Shown here: piece after piece, positions 1 through 10,829 of the stretch
Layout: each line of letters starts with the position of its first letter
How positions within the stretch are numbered: position 1 is the first letter of the stretch
Program-made: the position numbers and the translations under genes
DNA from: Actinomycetes bacterium
Lineage (GTDB): Bacteria; Actinomycetota; Acidimicrobiia; IMCC26256; JANYLB01
DNA length: 51,641 nucleotides
Direction of reading: 5' to 3'
Assembly: GCA_025363815.1 (NCBI GenBank)
Contig: JANYLB010000043.1
Span: forward strand, 1-51,641
Notes under the pieces: model-generated
The model's input: only the letters and a program-made list of their open reading frames with translations
Databases searched by the model: none
What the model was told of the DNA's origin: nothing

Positions 1-138
1 AGTCGCCGTCACATTCGAATCACGATCCGCCAACACCCGCGTGATCGCAGCCGTCAACGTCGTCTTCCCATGATCGATGTGACCCATCGTCCCGATGTTC
101 AAATGCGGCTTGTTCCGCTCGAACTTCGCCTTCGCCAT
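1..138 (-). CDS. tuf: Elongation factor Tu, N-terminal 46 residues (cut by window edge)
   Basis: EF-Tu is the GTPase that delivers aminoacyl-tRNA to the ribosome. The visible frame starts at ATG 136-138 and reads [16 protein letters not shown] followed by the G1 nucleotide-binding loop GHIDHGKT, which is diagnostic for EF-Tu. The frame runs off the left edge of the window at base 1 without a stop, so only the first 46 of about 397 residues are present. A GGAG about 10 bases upstream can serve as ribosome binding site. tRNA-Met lies 85 bases upstream on the same strand, matching the common bacterial tRNA-tuf arrangement. Confidence 0.97.
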   Translation of the reverse strand, partial: MAKAKFERNKPHLNIGTMGHIDHGKTTLTAAITRVLADRDSNVTAT

Positions 139-223
139 GACTTCTGCTCCGTTCATCGCTCAGACGGGACACCCGCCTCGCTGCATCTGATTCGGGATTT
201 TGAGAACTTGGATCGTGCTTGCG

Positions 224-297
224 TAGCGGGGGCGGGACTCGAACCCGCGACAACACGATTATGAGCCGTGTGCTCTAACCAACTGAGCTACCCCGCC
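224..297 (-). tRNA. tRNA-Met (CAT anticodon)
   Basis: The minus strand folds as a cloverleaf. The acceptor GGCGGGG pairs with CCCCGCT (one G:U pair), the D-arm has GCTCAGTTGGTTAGAGC, the anticodon stem CACGG/TCGTG closes the loop CTCATAA with anticodon CAT, and the T-arm is GCGGG-TTCGAGT-CCCGC. The discriminator base is A and no CCA is encoded. The 5' end, which pairs fully with the 3' strand, suits an elongator rather than an initiator tRNA-Met; a lysidine-modified tRNA-Ile2 cannot be excluded from sequence alone. Confidence 0.94.
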
Positions 298-329
298 TGG
301 TCGCGGGCGTGGGACGACGCTCGCGGCGG

Positions 330-402
330 AGCCCCCTTACGGAATCGAACCGTAGACCTTTTCCTTACCATGGAAACGCTCTGCCGACTGAGCTAAGGGG
401 GC
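330..402 (-). tRNA. tRNA-Thr (GGT anticodon)
   Basis: Cloverleaf on the minus strand: acceptor GCCCCCT pairs with AGGGGGC, the D-arm is GCTCAGTCGGCAGAGC, the anticodon stem TTTCC/GGAAA encloses ATGGTAA (anticodon GGT), and the T-loop is TTCGATT between ACGG-type stems. No CCA is encoded. It sits 33 bases upstream of tRNA-Met and is probably cotranscribed with it and tuf. Confidence 0.95.
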
Positions 403-449
403 GGACCGTCCACGATAGCCGCGGGCCGGGGTCGACTACCTTCCGACAT

Positions 450-1034
450 GTGGAGCGAGCGGACAGACCGACCGAACCAGCTGCCCGGAGCAGCGCCGCG
501 AGCGGAGCAGGTCGAGACGGGGAGCGTCTGATCCGGATCCGGGCGGCCGAGCCCGGCGACGCGGAGGCCACCCGGGCGATCTACAACCCGGAGGTGCTCG
601 AGTCGACCGTGACCTTCGACCTGAGGCCGCGCACGCTCGTGGAGCAGCAGGCCTGGATCGTCGAGCACTCCGGTGGGCACCTCGCCCTCGTCGCGGTCGA
701 CGAAACCAGCCCCGGGGATGCAACCGACGTCGTCGGCTTCGGTTCGCTGTCGCCGTACCGTTCGCGGCCGGCATACTCGACCACGGTCGAGAACTCGGTC
801 TACGTGCGGCGCGACCGCCAAGGCCAGGGCATCGGGCGAGCCATCCTGACCGAGCTCGTGCACCGGGCGACGGCGCACGGGTTCCACGCCATGATCGCTC
901 GAATCGTCGGCGACCACGAGGCCTCGATCGCCCTCCACCGAGCGGGCGGCTTCGCGATCATCGGGACCGAACGCGAGGTCGGGCGGAAGTTCAACCGCTG
1001 GCTCGACGTCGTGCTGATGCAGCGCATGCTCTAG
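450..1034 (+). CDS. GNAT-family N-acetyltransferase (phosphinothricin acetyltransferase-like)
   Basis: Acetyl-CoA-dependent N-acetyltransferase of the Pat/Bar-like branch; the substrate is not known. The domain begins near base 534 with IRIRAAEPGDAEA and continues with an AIYNPEVLESTVTFD segment typical of this branch. It contains the acetyl-CoA pyrophosphate loop RRDRQGQGIGRAIL and ends with HRAGGFAIIGTEREVGRKF. GTG 450 is the only start codon that leaves the domain intact without running through the tRNA-Thr gene. It lacks a clear ribosome binding site, so the N-terminus is uncertain. The gene stands alone, opposite in strand to the tRNA genes on both sides. Confidence 0.85.
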   Translation: MERADRPTEPAARSSAASGAGRDGERLIRIRAAEPGDAEATRAIYNPEVLESTVTFDLRPRTLVEQQAWIVEHSGGHLALVAVDETSPGDATDVVGFGSLSPYRSRPAYSTTVENSVYVRRDRQGQGIGRAILTELVHRATAHGFHAMIARIVGDHEASIALHRAGGFAIIGTEREVGRKFNRWLDVVLMQRML

Positions 1035-1052
1035 CGGGGTCGTTCGGGTACC

Positions 1053-1083
1053 TGGAGCGCTCGGAGCACTCCGACTCGCTCCA
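1053..1083. terminator. Hairpin between the GNAT gene and tRNA-Tyr, probable bidirectional terminator
   Basis: TGGAGCG (1053-1059) pairs with CGCTCCA (1077-1083), and an inner CGGAG/CTCCG stem lies between them. It begins 18 bases after the GNAT stop codon and 32 bases beyond the tRNA-Tyr 3' end on the other strand, where both transcripts would end. There is no T-run, which is common for terminators in high-GC bacteria. The role is inferred from position and pairing. Confidence 0.5.
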
Positions 1084-1115
1084 CACGGAGGAGCAAGCGG
1101 AGCGATCCAGGCAAG

Positions 1116-1196
1116 TGGGCCGGGCAGGATTCGAACCTGCGTAGCTTGCGCAACTGGTTTACAGCCAGTCCCCTTTGGCCACTTGGGTACCGACCC
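1116..1196 (-). tRNA. tRNA-Tyr (GTA anticodon)
   Basis: The acceptor GGGTCGG pairs with CCGGCCC. The D-arm is followed by anticodon stem CTGG/CCAG around CTGTAAA (anticodon GTA). A long variable arm, as in class II bacterial tRNA-Tyr, precedes the T-arm GCAGG-TTCGAAT-CCTGC. Length is 81 bases, the discriminator is A and no CCA is encoded. Confidence 0.95.
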
Positions 1197-1259
1197 GCAG
1201 GGCCGCGTACAGTAACAGCCGCCTTACCGCTCACCCCCCACAGACCCGAGGTCGCGCCC

Positions 1260-1748
1260 GTGCCCAGCTTCGACGTCGTTTCCGAAGTCGACATGCAGGA
1301 AGTCCGCAACGCTGTCGACCAGGCCGACCGGGAGATCGCGAACCGGTTCGACTTCAAGGGCACCGACAGCTCGATCGAGCTCAAGGACCAAAGCATCGAG
1401 CTCGAGACCGCCAGCGAAGACCGACTGAAGGCGCTAACTCAGGTGCTCGAGGAGAAGTTCGTCAAGCGCAAGCTGTCGTTGAAATCGCTCGACTACGGCA
1501 AGATCGAAGAGGCTTCGAAGGGCGCTGTCCGCCAGACGGTCAGCCTCGCGGTTGGAATCAACGCCGACAAGGCGCGCGATATCGGCAAGCACATCAAGGC
1601 GCTCGGGGTGAAGGGCGTGCAGCACCAGACCCAGGGGGAGCAGCTCCGGGTGACCGCGAAGAAGCGCGACGACCTGCAAGACGTGATCGCGAAGCTGAAG
1701 GAGCACGACTTCGGGATCCCGCTTCAGTTCGAGAACTTCCGCGACTGA
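1260..1748 (+). CDS. YajQ-family nucleotide-binding protein
   Basis: A 162-residue protein matching the YajQ/DUF520 family over its full length. Members bind nucleotides, and some bind cyclic di-GMP and act as effectors; which applies here cannot be told. Family signatures are the opening PSFDVVSEVD, FDFKGTDSSIEL, the central DYGKIEEASKGAVRQ and the end GIPLQFENFRD. GTG 1260 is chosen because it gives the exact family N-terminus and has GAGG nine bases upstream; upstream extension would cross the tRNA-Tyr gene. It converges with the HAD gene at 1799. Confidence 0.93.
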   Translation: MPSFDVVSEVDMQEVRNAVDQADREIANRFDFKGTDSSIELKDQSIELETASEDRLKALTQVLEEKFVKRKLSLKSLDYGKIEEASKGAVRQTVSLAVGINADKARDIGKHIKALGVKGVQHQTQGEQLRVTAKKRDDLQDVIAKLKEHDFGIPLQFENFRD

Positions 1749-1798
1749 CCCCGGGCTCTTTCAACCACCTGGCGAAGCGGTGGGCCACGACGACAGCG

Positions 1799-2299
1799 TC
1801 AGTCGTAATACCCCGAATGGATATAGATGCAGGGGATTCCCTCGCGTCGGAGCATGTCGACGTTTCGGCGATCGTCTTCGATCCCGAGGCGCAGATCGAA
1901 CCCGTACCGGCGGAGATCCCAAATGCTCGACTGCTTGAACTCGCGCGCCATGTCGTAGTCACCCCAGGGCCGCATGATCAGCAGGTCCCACCGGATCCCA
2001 TAGCGGTTGAGCCACGCCTCGGTGAGCTCATGGACTCGGCCGGGTCGAGCGGTCAACAGCACGATCCGGAGCCCGGGGTGGAGCAGATCGAGGAGGACCT
2101 TGACCTCCTCGATCACCTCGTCGTCGCCACAGGCCTCGAAGAACGCCTGCCAATTGCGTCGCGGGGCCTCTATGTAGTGCTGGCGGTTCGCTGCATCGGA
2201 GAGAACCCCATCGATGTCGACGACGGCAGCGGGGCCGGGCTCGATCGCATCCTCGCGCCAGGTCCAGTGCTCGGGAGGCGCGCCCTGCGGCGCGCTCAC
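1799..2299 (-). CDS. HAD-superfamily phosphatase (polynucleotide phosphatase-like)
   Basis: A 166-residue HAD hydrolase. Motif I is [10 protein letters not shown] (nucleophile Asp and acid/base Asp), motif II is LLTARPG, and the metal-binding motif IV is [12 protein letters not shown] near the C-terminus. The layout, with [13 protein letters not shown] between motifs, resembles phosphatase domains of polynucleotide kinase-phosphatases and related small HADs, but no kinase domain is attached. Its ATG overlaps the acs stop codon (ATGA), so translation is coupled to acs. The substrate is unknown. Confidence 0.75.
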   Translation of the reverse strand: MSAPQGAPPEHWTWREDAIEPGPAAVVDIDGVLSDAANRQHYIEAPRRNWQAFFEACGDDEVIEEVKVLLDLLHPGLRIVLLTARPGRVHELTEAWLNRYGIRWDLLIMRPWGDYDMAREFKQSSIWDLRRYGFDLRLGIEDDRRNVDMLRREGIPCIYIHSGYYD

Positions 2300-4257
2300 A
2301 CCTCTTCACCGGCAGAAGACGACAGGTACCGCTGCTTGATGCCTTCGACGACCGAAGGGTCGGCCAGCGTCGTGGTGTCGCCAAGTGCCTCATCTTCGGC
2401 GACGTTGCGCAGCAGGCGGCGCATGATCTTTCCCGAGCGGGTCTTCGGCAGCTCTTCGGTGAACAGGATCGTCTTGGGCTTGGCGATCGGCCCGATGGCC
2501 TGAGCCACGTGGTCACGCAGTTCGAGGGCGAGCGCATCGCTCGGCTCGTGGCCAGCGCGCAGGATCACGAACGCACCGATGGCCTGACCCGACGTCGGAT
2601 CGCTCTTGCCCACGACGGCGGCCTCGGCCACGGCCGGATGACCGACCAGCGCCGACTCGACCTCGGTGGTCGAGATGTTGTGGCCCGACACGAGCATGAT
2701 GTCGTCAACCCGGCCGAGCAGCCAGAAGTAGCCGTCTTCGTCGCGCTTGGCACCGTCGCCCGCGAAGTACTTCCCCGCGTACTCGGACCAGTAGGTGTCA
2801 CGGTAGCGCTGGGGATCGCCCCAGATCCCGCGCAACATGGCCGGCCAGGGGCGGGTCAGCACGAGATAGCCACCACCGGGGATAGAGACCGGCGCGCCCG
2901 TCTCGTCGACGATGTCGGCACCGATGCCGGGCATCGGGAACGTGGCGCTTCCCGGCTTCAGCGTGGTAGCCCCGGGGAGCGGGCTGATCATGATCGCGCC
3001 GGTTTCGGTCTGCCACCAGGTGTCCACGACCGGGCAGCGCTCACCACCGATGTGCTTCCAATACCAGATCCACGCCTCCGGGTTGATCGGCTCCCCGACA
3101 GTTCCGAGTAGGCGGAGTGACGAGAGATCGTGGCCTTGGGGAAATTCGGTACCCCATTTCATGAACGTCCGGATCGCGGTGGGCGCTGTGTAGAGGATCG
3201 TTACCGCGTAGCGCTCGACGATCGACCAGAAACGCTCCTTGTCGGGAAAGTCGGGGGTGCCCTCGTACATGACGCTCGTGGAGCGGTTCGCGAGTGGTCC
3301 GTAGACGATGTACGAGTGGCCGGTAACCCAGCCGCAATCGGCTGCGCACCAATAGACATCGGTATCGGGATGCAGGTCGAAGACGTGCTTATGGGTGAAC
3401 GCGACCTGGGTGAGGTACCCGCCCGTCGTGTGCATGATGCCCTTGGGCTTGCCGGTGGTCCCGCTCGTATAGAGGATGAAGAGCAGGTCTTCCGAGTCCA
3501 TGGCCTCGGGCGCGCACTCGGTGCTCTGCTGCGGGACGAGGTCGTGGTACCACACGTCGCGACCGTCGCGCATCGTTACTTCGTTATCGGTCCGCCGTAC
3601 TACGAGCACCTTGCCGATCGACGGAGTCTCCGCGAGCGCCTCGTCTGCAGTGGCCTTGAGCGGCACGACATTTCCGCGGCGCCACGCGCCGTCGCCGGTC
3701 ACGAGGACTGTGCACTCGGCGTCGTTGATCCGGTCGCGGAGGGAGTCTTTCGAGAACCCGCCGAACACGACGGAGTGCGCCGCGCCGACGCGGGCGCATG
3801 CAAGCATCGCCATTGGCAGCTCAGGCACCATCCCGAGATAGATCGCCACCCGGTCGCCTTTGCGCACCCCCAGTTCCTTCAGCGCGTTGGCCAGCCGGCT
3901 CACTTCGTCGAGCAGCTCCGCGTAGGTGATCGTGCGGGTGTCGCCGGGCTCGCCTTCCCAGTGGTATGCCACCTGGGCGCCGTGACCGGCGTCGACGTGG
4001 CGATCGAGGCAGTTCTGGCTGACGTTCAGCTCACCGCCGACGAACCACTTCGCGAACGGAAGGTCCCAGTCGAGGATGGTGTCCCATTCCTTGGACCAGT
4101 CGAGAGCGGCGGCGCTGCGGGCCCAGAAGCCCTCGTAATCGTTATCGGCTTCGGCGTATAGGTCTGTGTCCACGACGAGCGCGTCCTGCTTGAAGCCCGG
4201 GGGCGGCGGAAAGCGCCGATCCTCGGCCAGCAGTCCCTCGATGGTCGGCTCCGACAT
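2296..4257 (-). CDS. acs: Acetyl-CoA synthetase (AMP-forming)
   Basis: Activates acetate with ATP and CoA to acetyl-CoA through acetyl-AMP in the cytoplasm. The 653-residue length and order of motifs fit AcsA: N-terminal ACAS domain, AMP-binding loop [11 protein letters not shown] at residues 263-273, the acetate-pocket region [11 protein letters not shown], the hinge [16 protein letters not shown] and the C-terminal [10 protein letters not shown] carrying the catalytic lysine that is acetylated in this family. ATG 4257, preceded by GGGAGAG, is chosen over an in-frame start 12 codons upstream because it gives the usual length. It follows the complex I/methyltransferase operon after 54 bases, so read-through is possible. 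The downstream HAD gene overlaps by four bases. Confidence 0.96.
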   Translation of the reverse strand: MSEPTIEGLLAEDRRFPPPPGFKQDALVVDTDLYAEADNDYEGFWARSAAALDWSKEWDTILDWDLPFAKWFVGGELNVSQNCLDRHVDAGHGAQVAYHWEGEPGDTRTITYAELLDEVSRLANALKELGVRKGDRVAIYLGMVPELPMAMLACARVGAAHSVVFGGFSKDSLRDRINDAECTVLVTGDGAWRRGNVVPLKATADEALAETPSIGKVLVVRRTDNEVTMRDGRDVWYHDLVPQQSTECAPEAMDSEDLLFILYTSGTTGKPKGIMHTTGGYLTQVAFTHKHVFDLHPDTDVYWCAADCGWVTGHSYIVYGPLANRSTSVMYEGTPDFPDKERFWSIVERYAVTILYTAPTAIRTFMKWGTEFPQGHDLSSLRLLGTVGEPINPEAWIWYWKHIGGERCPVVDTWWQTETGAIMISPLPGATTLKPGSATFPMPGIGADIVDETGAPVSIPGGGYLVLTRPWPAMLRGIWGDPQRYRDTYWSEYAGKYFAGDGAKRDEDGYFWLLGRVDDIMLVSGHNISTTEVESALVGHPAVAEAAVVGKSDPTSGQAIGAFVILRAGHEPSDALALELRDHVAQAIGPIAKPKTILFTEELPKTRSGKIMRRLLRNVAEDEALGDTTTLADPSVVEGIKQRYLSSSAGEEV

Positions 4258-4311
4258 GCGTCTCTCCCTGGGTCGTTCACCGCAGCGGGTCACGTTACCG
4301 CCGAGTAGGGA

Positions 4312-5442
4312 TCAGAGGTTCTTGGTCAGGATGGTGACGGTGTGGGCACCGAGACCGGCCGGATCCGTGAGGGCCGCTGCCTCGGTGACGCGACTCCGGG
4401 CCGCGAGAGCAGCTAGGTCGCCGATGTGAGCACGCGCGTCCCACTCGCGTCGACTGGACCCGATCATCTCCTCGATACCGAGGCTCGAGAGCCACTCGGC
4501 CTGGGTCATCTCCGCCGCGACCGTGAACCCGGCCCGCCGGGCGGCGCGGTGCAGCGTCTCGGTCACGACGTCGGTGGTCACGTCCTGCGTGCCGGGCGCC
4601 GAGAGGGGAGCGACACCGCGCTGGTGGGCTCGGTAGGTCCGCAGCCAGCCGGACTGTCCCCTGGTCGCGAGCACGGCTGCCGGTGCGGCGTAGTCGATAA
4701 CCACGACAAACCCCCGCGCCAACCCGGTCGCGCACGCCGCCAGCCACGCTTCGATCCCGAGCTGCAGCGGAAGGCGGGTCCCGGGCGGCGCGTCGAACGC
4801 GGGCGCCAGCGATTCGTCGGCTGCGACAGGCACCTCGACGAACTGCTCACCGTCGAGACCCACCCTGATCTCCTTCCAGCCTTTGGCCGTCCGTTCGATC
4901 ACGTCGAAGGCAAGGTTGTCGAGCAGCTCGTTGGCGATGATCACCCCATCGAAGGCCAACGCAGGGAGATCGTCGAGCGAGGTAACGATCGGCCCAATTC
5001 CGGGGACCGGTTCGGGATCACCGTCTCCATCGGGTGAGGGGAGGAACGGTCCTAGCGCGTCCTCCCACGGCTCGATGGTGAGGTGCTCGCGTTGCTCGGC
5101 CGCGAGCACGGCCGACCGCTCCACCATCACGTAGCGCATAGCCGGCGCCGATGCAGGGCCGACCCGCAACACGTCTCGTGCAAGGCGACCTCTGCCGGCG
5201 CCGGCATCGACGACGATGAACGGATCAGGAGACCCGAGCTCCACGAACCACCGGTCGAGCGCGCGGGCGACCAGCGCGCCGAACAGCGAGCCGACCTCGG
5301 GGCTGGTGACAAAGTCGGCACCACCGCGCCCTGCGCCGCCGTGGGTGAAGAACTCGTCGAGCGCGGCGGCAACGAATACGGAGTAGGGCACCGGCCCCTC
5401 GCGCCGTATGCGCTCGGCGAGGCCACGCGCGGTGGGGCTCAG
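4312..5442 (-). CDS. MidA/NDUFAF7-family SAM-dependent methyltransferase
   Basis: A 376-residue protein of the DUF185/COG1565 family. Eukaryotic NDUFAF7 (MidA) symmetrically dimethylates an arginine of complex I subunit NDUFS2 and is needed for assembly. Seen here: the SAM-binding motif VDAGAGRGRLARDV near residue 100, SPEVGSLFGALVA before it, the acidic motif FDGVIIANELLDNLAFDV, and the C-terminal DVTTDVVTETLHRAARRAGF region. No ATG or GTG fits the family N-terminus. The likely start is CTG 5442-5440, whose last two bases overlap the nuoN TGA (CTGA), with GGGGAG 11 bases upstream. It is the last gene of the 11-subunit complex I operon, which suggests that NuoD is its substrate. Confidence 0.9.
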   Translation of the reverse strand: MSPTARGLAERIRREGPVPYSVFVAAALDEFFTHGGAGRGGADFVTSPEVGSLFGALVARALDRWFVELGSPDPFIVVDAGAGRGRLARDVLRVGPASAPAMRYVMVERSAVLAAEQREHLTIEPWEDALGPFLPSPDGDGDPEPVPGIGPIVTSLDDLPALAFDGVIIANELLDNLAFDVIERTAKGWKEIRVGLDGEQFVEVPVAADESLAPAFDAPPGTRLPLQLGIEAWLAACATGLARGFVVVIDYAAPAAVLATRGQSGWLRTYRAHQRGVAPLSAPGTQDVTTDVVTETLHRAARRAGFTVAAEMTQAEWLSSLGIEEMIGSSRREWDARAHIGDLAALAARSRVTEAAALTDPAGLGAHTVTILTKNL

Positions 5443-6917
5443 AACCGTGCGAGCTCCCCGAGACGGCCGAACAGCTGCGGGTAGACCCCGATCACGACGA
5501 CAGTCGCCCCGCAGATCGCGATGGCGACGCCCAGCGCGGTGGGGATCTCGACGGATCGGGTCCCTTCGATGGCCGGTTCCTTGAACCACATCTGGCGGAC
5601 GACCGCGGTGTAGTAGAAGAACGCGATCACCGAGTTCACGGCCGCGATCACCCCGAGAACGATCGCCCAAGGAGTGCCGGCATCGAGCACGGCGCGGAAC
5701 ATCATGAACTTGGCGTACCAGCCGGCCAGCGGTGGAATACCGGCAAGCGAGAACAGGAAGATCGACATGAGGATCGCGAGGACCGGCGCGAACTGTCCGA
5801 GACCCGCGTAGCTCGAGATCTCCGCGGATCGGGTGCGCCGCGAGACCGCGATCACCACCGCGAACGCCCCGAGGTTCATCGCCGCGTAGATGAGGAGGTA
5901 GGTGACGACTGCCTCGAGCGAAGCGGCCGAAGCCCGGCCGTCTTGCGCCACCGCCAGCGGCACCAGGATGAATCCCCCCTGGGCGACCGACGAGTACGCC
6001 AACATCCGCACGATGTTCGTCTGACGGAGTGCGACCAGGTTTCCGACGATCATCGACAGCGCGGCGAACACCCACAACACCGGCTGCCAGGAGTTCACGC
6101 TCGGAAAGAACCCGACGTACACGACCGTGAGCAGGGCAACGAAACCGCCCGCTTTCGACGACACCGAAAGGAAGGCGGTCACCGGTGTCGGCGCGCCCTC
6201 GTAGGTGTCGGGTACCCAGAAGTGGAACGGCACGGCACTGATCTTGAACGCGAAGCCGACGAGAGTGAGAAAGATCGCAACGATGAACAGCGGGGCGACG
6301 TCTGGTGTTGCGGAGGCGAACTGCGCGATATCGGTTAGCAGCGTCGAGCCGCTGAAGCCGAAGATGAACGACATCCCGTACAACATCACCGCCGAAGAGA
6401 GCACACCGATGAGGTAGTACTTGATCGAAGCCTCGTTCGACTTGGGATCGTGCTTGCGCCACCCGGCCAGCACGAAGGTCGGAATCGAGATCGTCTCGAG
6501 TGCCACGAAGATCGTGATGAGGTCTCGAGCCGATGCCATCACGATCATGCCGAGCACCGAGGTGAGCAGCAGGAAGTAGAACTCACCCTGGTAGTAGTCA
6601 CCCTCACCGATGTAGTCGACCGACACCAGCAACGTTACGTAGGCCGCCACAAGGAAGAGCGCCTTGAAGGTGAGCGCGTAGGGATCGACGACGTACGCCC
6701 CCGAACCGGCGGCATTGGCGAACATCACCCGGTTGGTTCCGTCGATCGCGAGGGTGATGACGGGTACGAGCGAAGCCAAGACGCCGATCGTCGCTATGCG
6801 GGGCGTCTGCCAGCGCTCCCGATCGGCGAACAGCAGATCCGCGACGAGAACGATGACGATGGTCGCCGAGAGAATGATCTCCGGCGCAAGCGCGTGAAAG
6901 TCGAAGTTCGGGGTCAT
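5439..6917 (-). CDS. nuoN: NADH-quinone oxidoreductase subunit N (copy 1, 11-subunit complex)
   Basis: Antiporter-like proton-pumping membrane subunit of complex I, 492 residues with about 14 transmembrane helices. The helix-5 glutamate motif is ALETISIPTFVLAGW, followed by the helix-7 lysine and helix-8 segment FKISAVPFHFWVPDTYEGAPTP, both typical of NuoN. ATG 6917 (MTPNFDFHAL) is chosen because upstream extension overlaps nuoM in another frame; it leaves a 4-base gap after the nuoM stop. The methyltransferase gene begins inside its stop codon. Confidence 0.95.
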   Translation of the reverse strand: MTPNFDFHALAPEIILSATIVIVLVADLLFADRERWQTPRIATIGVLASLVPVITLAIDGTNRVMFANAAGSGAYVVDPYALTFKALFLVAAYVTLLVSVDYIGEGDYYQGEFYFLLLTSVLGMIVMASARDLITIFVALETISIPTFVLAGWRKHDPKSNEASIKYYLIGVLSSAVMLYGMSFIFGFSGSTLLTDIAQFASATPDVAPLFIVAIFLTLVGFAFKISAVPFHFWVPDTYEGAPTPVTAFLSVSSKAGGFVALLTVVYVGFFPSVNSWQPVLWVFAALSMIVGNLVALRQTNIVRMLAYSSVAQGGFILVPLAVAQDGRASAASLEAVVTYLLIYAAMNLGAFAVVIAVSRRTRSAEISSYAGLGQFAPVLAILMSIFLFSLAGIPPLAGWYAKFMMFRAVLDAGTPWAIVLGVIAAVNSVIAFFYYTAVVRQMWFKEPAIEGTRSVEIPTALGVAIAICGATVVVIGVYPQLFGRLGELARF

Positions 6918-6921
6918 GCGC

Positions 6922-8445
6922 TCATCTGGCGAAGACGCGCGATACGTGTTCGACGGCGGGGTTGGTGAGCGAGAACAGGAGGTTCGGGTAGACACCGAGG
7001 ATCACAATTCCCAAGAGCATTGGGGTCCAGGCGATCCACTCGGCCAGGCCGACGTCGTGGATGTCGGCATCTTCGAACTCGGACTTCGGCGTGCCGAACG
7101 CGACGCGCTGGAGCATCCAGAGCAGATAGCCCGCCGCAAGGACCGTGCCGATCGCGGCGATGACCATGTACACGCGGAACACGACATCGGAGAGCCCCGG
7201 CGCGGGCTGGAAGGCCGAGAGGATCGCGGGGAACTCACCCCAGAACCCGGCGAGGCCCGGGAGGCCTAGCGATGCCATCACACAGAAGCCGAGGATCCAG
7301 CCCATCTTCGGTGCCTGCACCAGCAGGCCACCGAGACGCTTGATCTCGCGCGTGTGGAAGTTGTGCTGCACGGAACCGGCGACGAAGAAGAGCATGCCGG
7401 TGATGAGCCCGTGGGCGACCATTCCGAAGATCGCGGCGTTGATGCCGAAGTCGGTGAGGGTCGCGATGCCGAGCATCACGAAACCCATGTGCGCCACCGA
7501 CGAGAACGCGATGAGGCGCTTCATGTCGGTCTGCGCGAGGCAACAGAACGCGCCGTAGATGATGCCGATGACCGCGAGGCCTCCGATCCAGGGCGCCCAG
7601 TTGATTGCTCCCTTGGGAAGCAGCGGGAGCGCGATGCGGATGAACCCGTAGGTACCGAGCTTCAGCATGATCGCCGCCAACAGCACCGAACCCACCGTGG
7701 GGGCCTCGGTGTGGGCATCGGGAAGCCAGGTGTGGAACGGGAACATCGGCACCTTGATCGCGAAGCCAAGGAACATGCCCGCGAACACCAGCGTCTGGGT
7801 GCCCTCGACGATCCCGCTCCCGTGCAGCGCCGAAAGCGCGGGGATCGAGAAGGTGTGCACGTCGCTGAGGAAGTACAGCGCGAGGAAGCTCAGCAACATC
7901 AACGCGGAGCCGAACAGCGTGAAGAGAAAGAACTTTATCGACGCGTACTCGCGGTTCGGACCGCCCCAGACCCCGATCATGAAGAACATCGGAAGCAGGA
8001 CGATCTCGAAGAACACGAAGAAGAGGATGAGGTCCTGGGCTGCGAACGTCCCGTTCATCCCGACCTCGAGCAGCAGGATCAGGGCCAAGAACGCTTTCGG
8101 GTTGTGCGGCTCTGGGAAGTGGTTCCACGAGTAGATGACGCAGAGGACGGTGATGAACATCGAGAGGATGAGCAACGGGAGGCTGATGCCGTCGATCCCC
8201 ATGTGATATCGGCTGTTGATGACGTCGATCCACGACTTGTCCACGCCGAACTGGAGTCGACCGGCCCGGTTGTAATCAAAGCGGAACAGAATCCCGATGC
8301 CGACGGCGAACGTCACGAGAGTCGTGAGGAGCGCGACGAGCTTCTGTGCCCCTTCCTCTGCGCGCGGGATCAGCAGGAGGATCACCATGCCGACCACGGG
8401 CAGGAAGACAGCCAGGGTCAACGCCCAGTCGTCGAACCAGCTCAT
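6922..8445 (-). CDS. nuoM: NADH-quinone oxidoreductase subunit M (copy 1)
   Basis: Second antiporter-like proton-pumping subunit of complex I, 507 residues. Key features are the conserved helix-5 glutamate in FFVFFEIVLLPMFFMIG and the pumping lysine region FAIKVPMFPFHTWLPDAHTEAPT, which marks NuoM rather than NuoN or NuoL. A further conserved segment is MKRLIAFSSVAHMGF. Starts at ATG 8445, 19 bases after nuoL, preceded by a purine-rich stretch. Confidence 0.95.
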   Translation of the reverse strand: MSWFDDWALTLAVFLPVVGMVILLLIPRAEEGAQKLVALLTTLVTFAVGIGILFRFDYNRAGRLQFGVDKSWIDVINSRYHMGIDGISLPLLILSMFITVLCVIYSWNHFPEPHNPKAFLALILLLEVGMNGTFAAQDLILFFVFFEIVLLPMFFMIGVWGGPNREYASIKFFLFTLFGSALMLLSFLALYFLSDVHTFSIPALSALHGSGIVEGTQTLVFAGMFLGFAIKVPMFPFHTWLPDAHTEAPTVGSVLLAAIMLKLGTYGFIRIALPLLPKGAINWAPWIGGLAVIGIIYGAFCCLAQTDMKRLIAFSSVAHMGFVMLGIATLTDFGINAAIFGMVAHGLITGMLFFVAGSVQHNFHTREIKRLGGLLVQAPKMGWILGFCVMASLGLPGLAGFWGEFPAILSAFQPAPGLSDVVFRVYMVIAAIGTVLAAGYLLWMLQRVAFGTPKSEFEDADIHDVGLAEWIAWTPMLLGIVILGVYPNLLFSLTNPAVEHVSRVFAR

Positions 8446-8464
8446 ACGAACCGTTCCCCTTTAC

Positions 8465-10525
<2,061 letters not shown>

Positions 10526-10527
10526 GA

Positions 10528-10827
10528 TCAGCCCTTCAACTGGTCGACGCCATCGAGGTCAGGACTCCGCAGGTTGCGGTAGATGAGCAGAACGATGGCA
10601 AGCCCGACTCCGACCTCGGCCGCCGCGATCGTGATGATGAAAAGGGCGAACACCTGGCCCGACACCGCGTGGAGACGAGCGGAGAAGGCAATCAGGTTGA
10701 GGTTGACACCGTTGAGCATGAGCTCGACGCTCATTAGCACGAGCACGCCGTTGCGCCGGGCGAGCACGCCGTAGACGCCGACACAGAACAGGAAGGCGCT
10801 CAGGATGAGGAACTGGTTCATGATCAT
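10528..10827 (-). CDS. nuoK: NADH-quinone oxidoreductase subunit K (copy 1)
   Basis: A 99-residue three-helix membrane subunit of complex I in the proton path. The conserved intramembrane glutamate is in [14 protein letters not shown] and the second in [17 protein letters not shown] 10827 has GGAGGG seven bases upstream; a second ATG two codons later is possible. It starts two bases after the nuoJ stop. Confidence 0.95.
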   Translation of the reverse strand: MIMNQFLILSAFLFCVGVYGVLARRNGVLVLMSVELMLNGVNLNLIAFSARLHAVSGQVFALFIITIAAAEVGVGLAIVLLIYRNLRSPDLDGVDQLKG

Positions 10828-10829
10828 CG

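Noticed and set aside
309-449. ATG at 309 as the start of the GNAT protein
   Set aside because: It would translate antisense through the tRNA-Thr gene, and those residues have no family similarity.
1765-1783. Hairpin CCACC/GGTGG between the yajQ-like and HAD genes as terminator
   Set aside because: Only five base pairs and no T-run.
4312-6462. A single minus-strand open frame that would extend the methyltransferase upstream to 716 residues
   Set aside because: Its first 340 codons lie inside nuoN in another frame and give an Arg/His/Gly-rich sequence without family similarity; the NuoN reading is clearly real.
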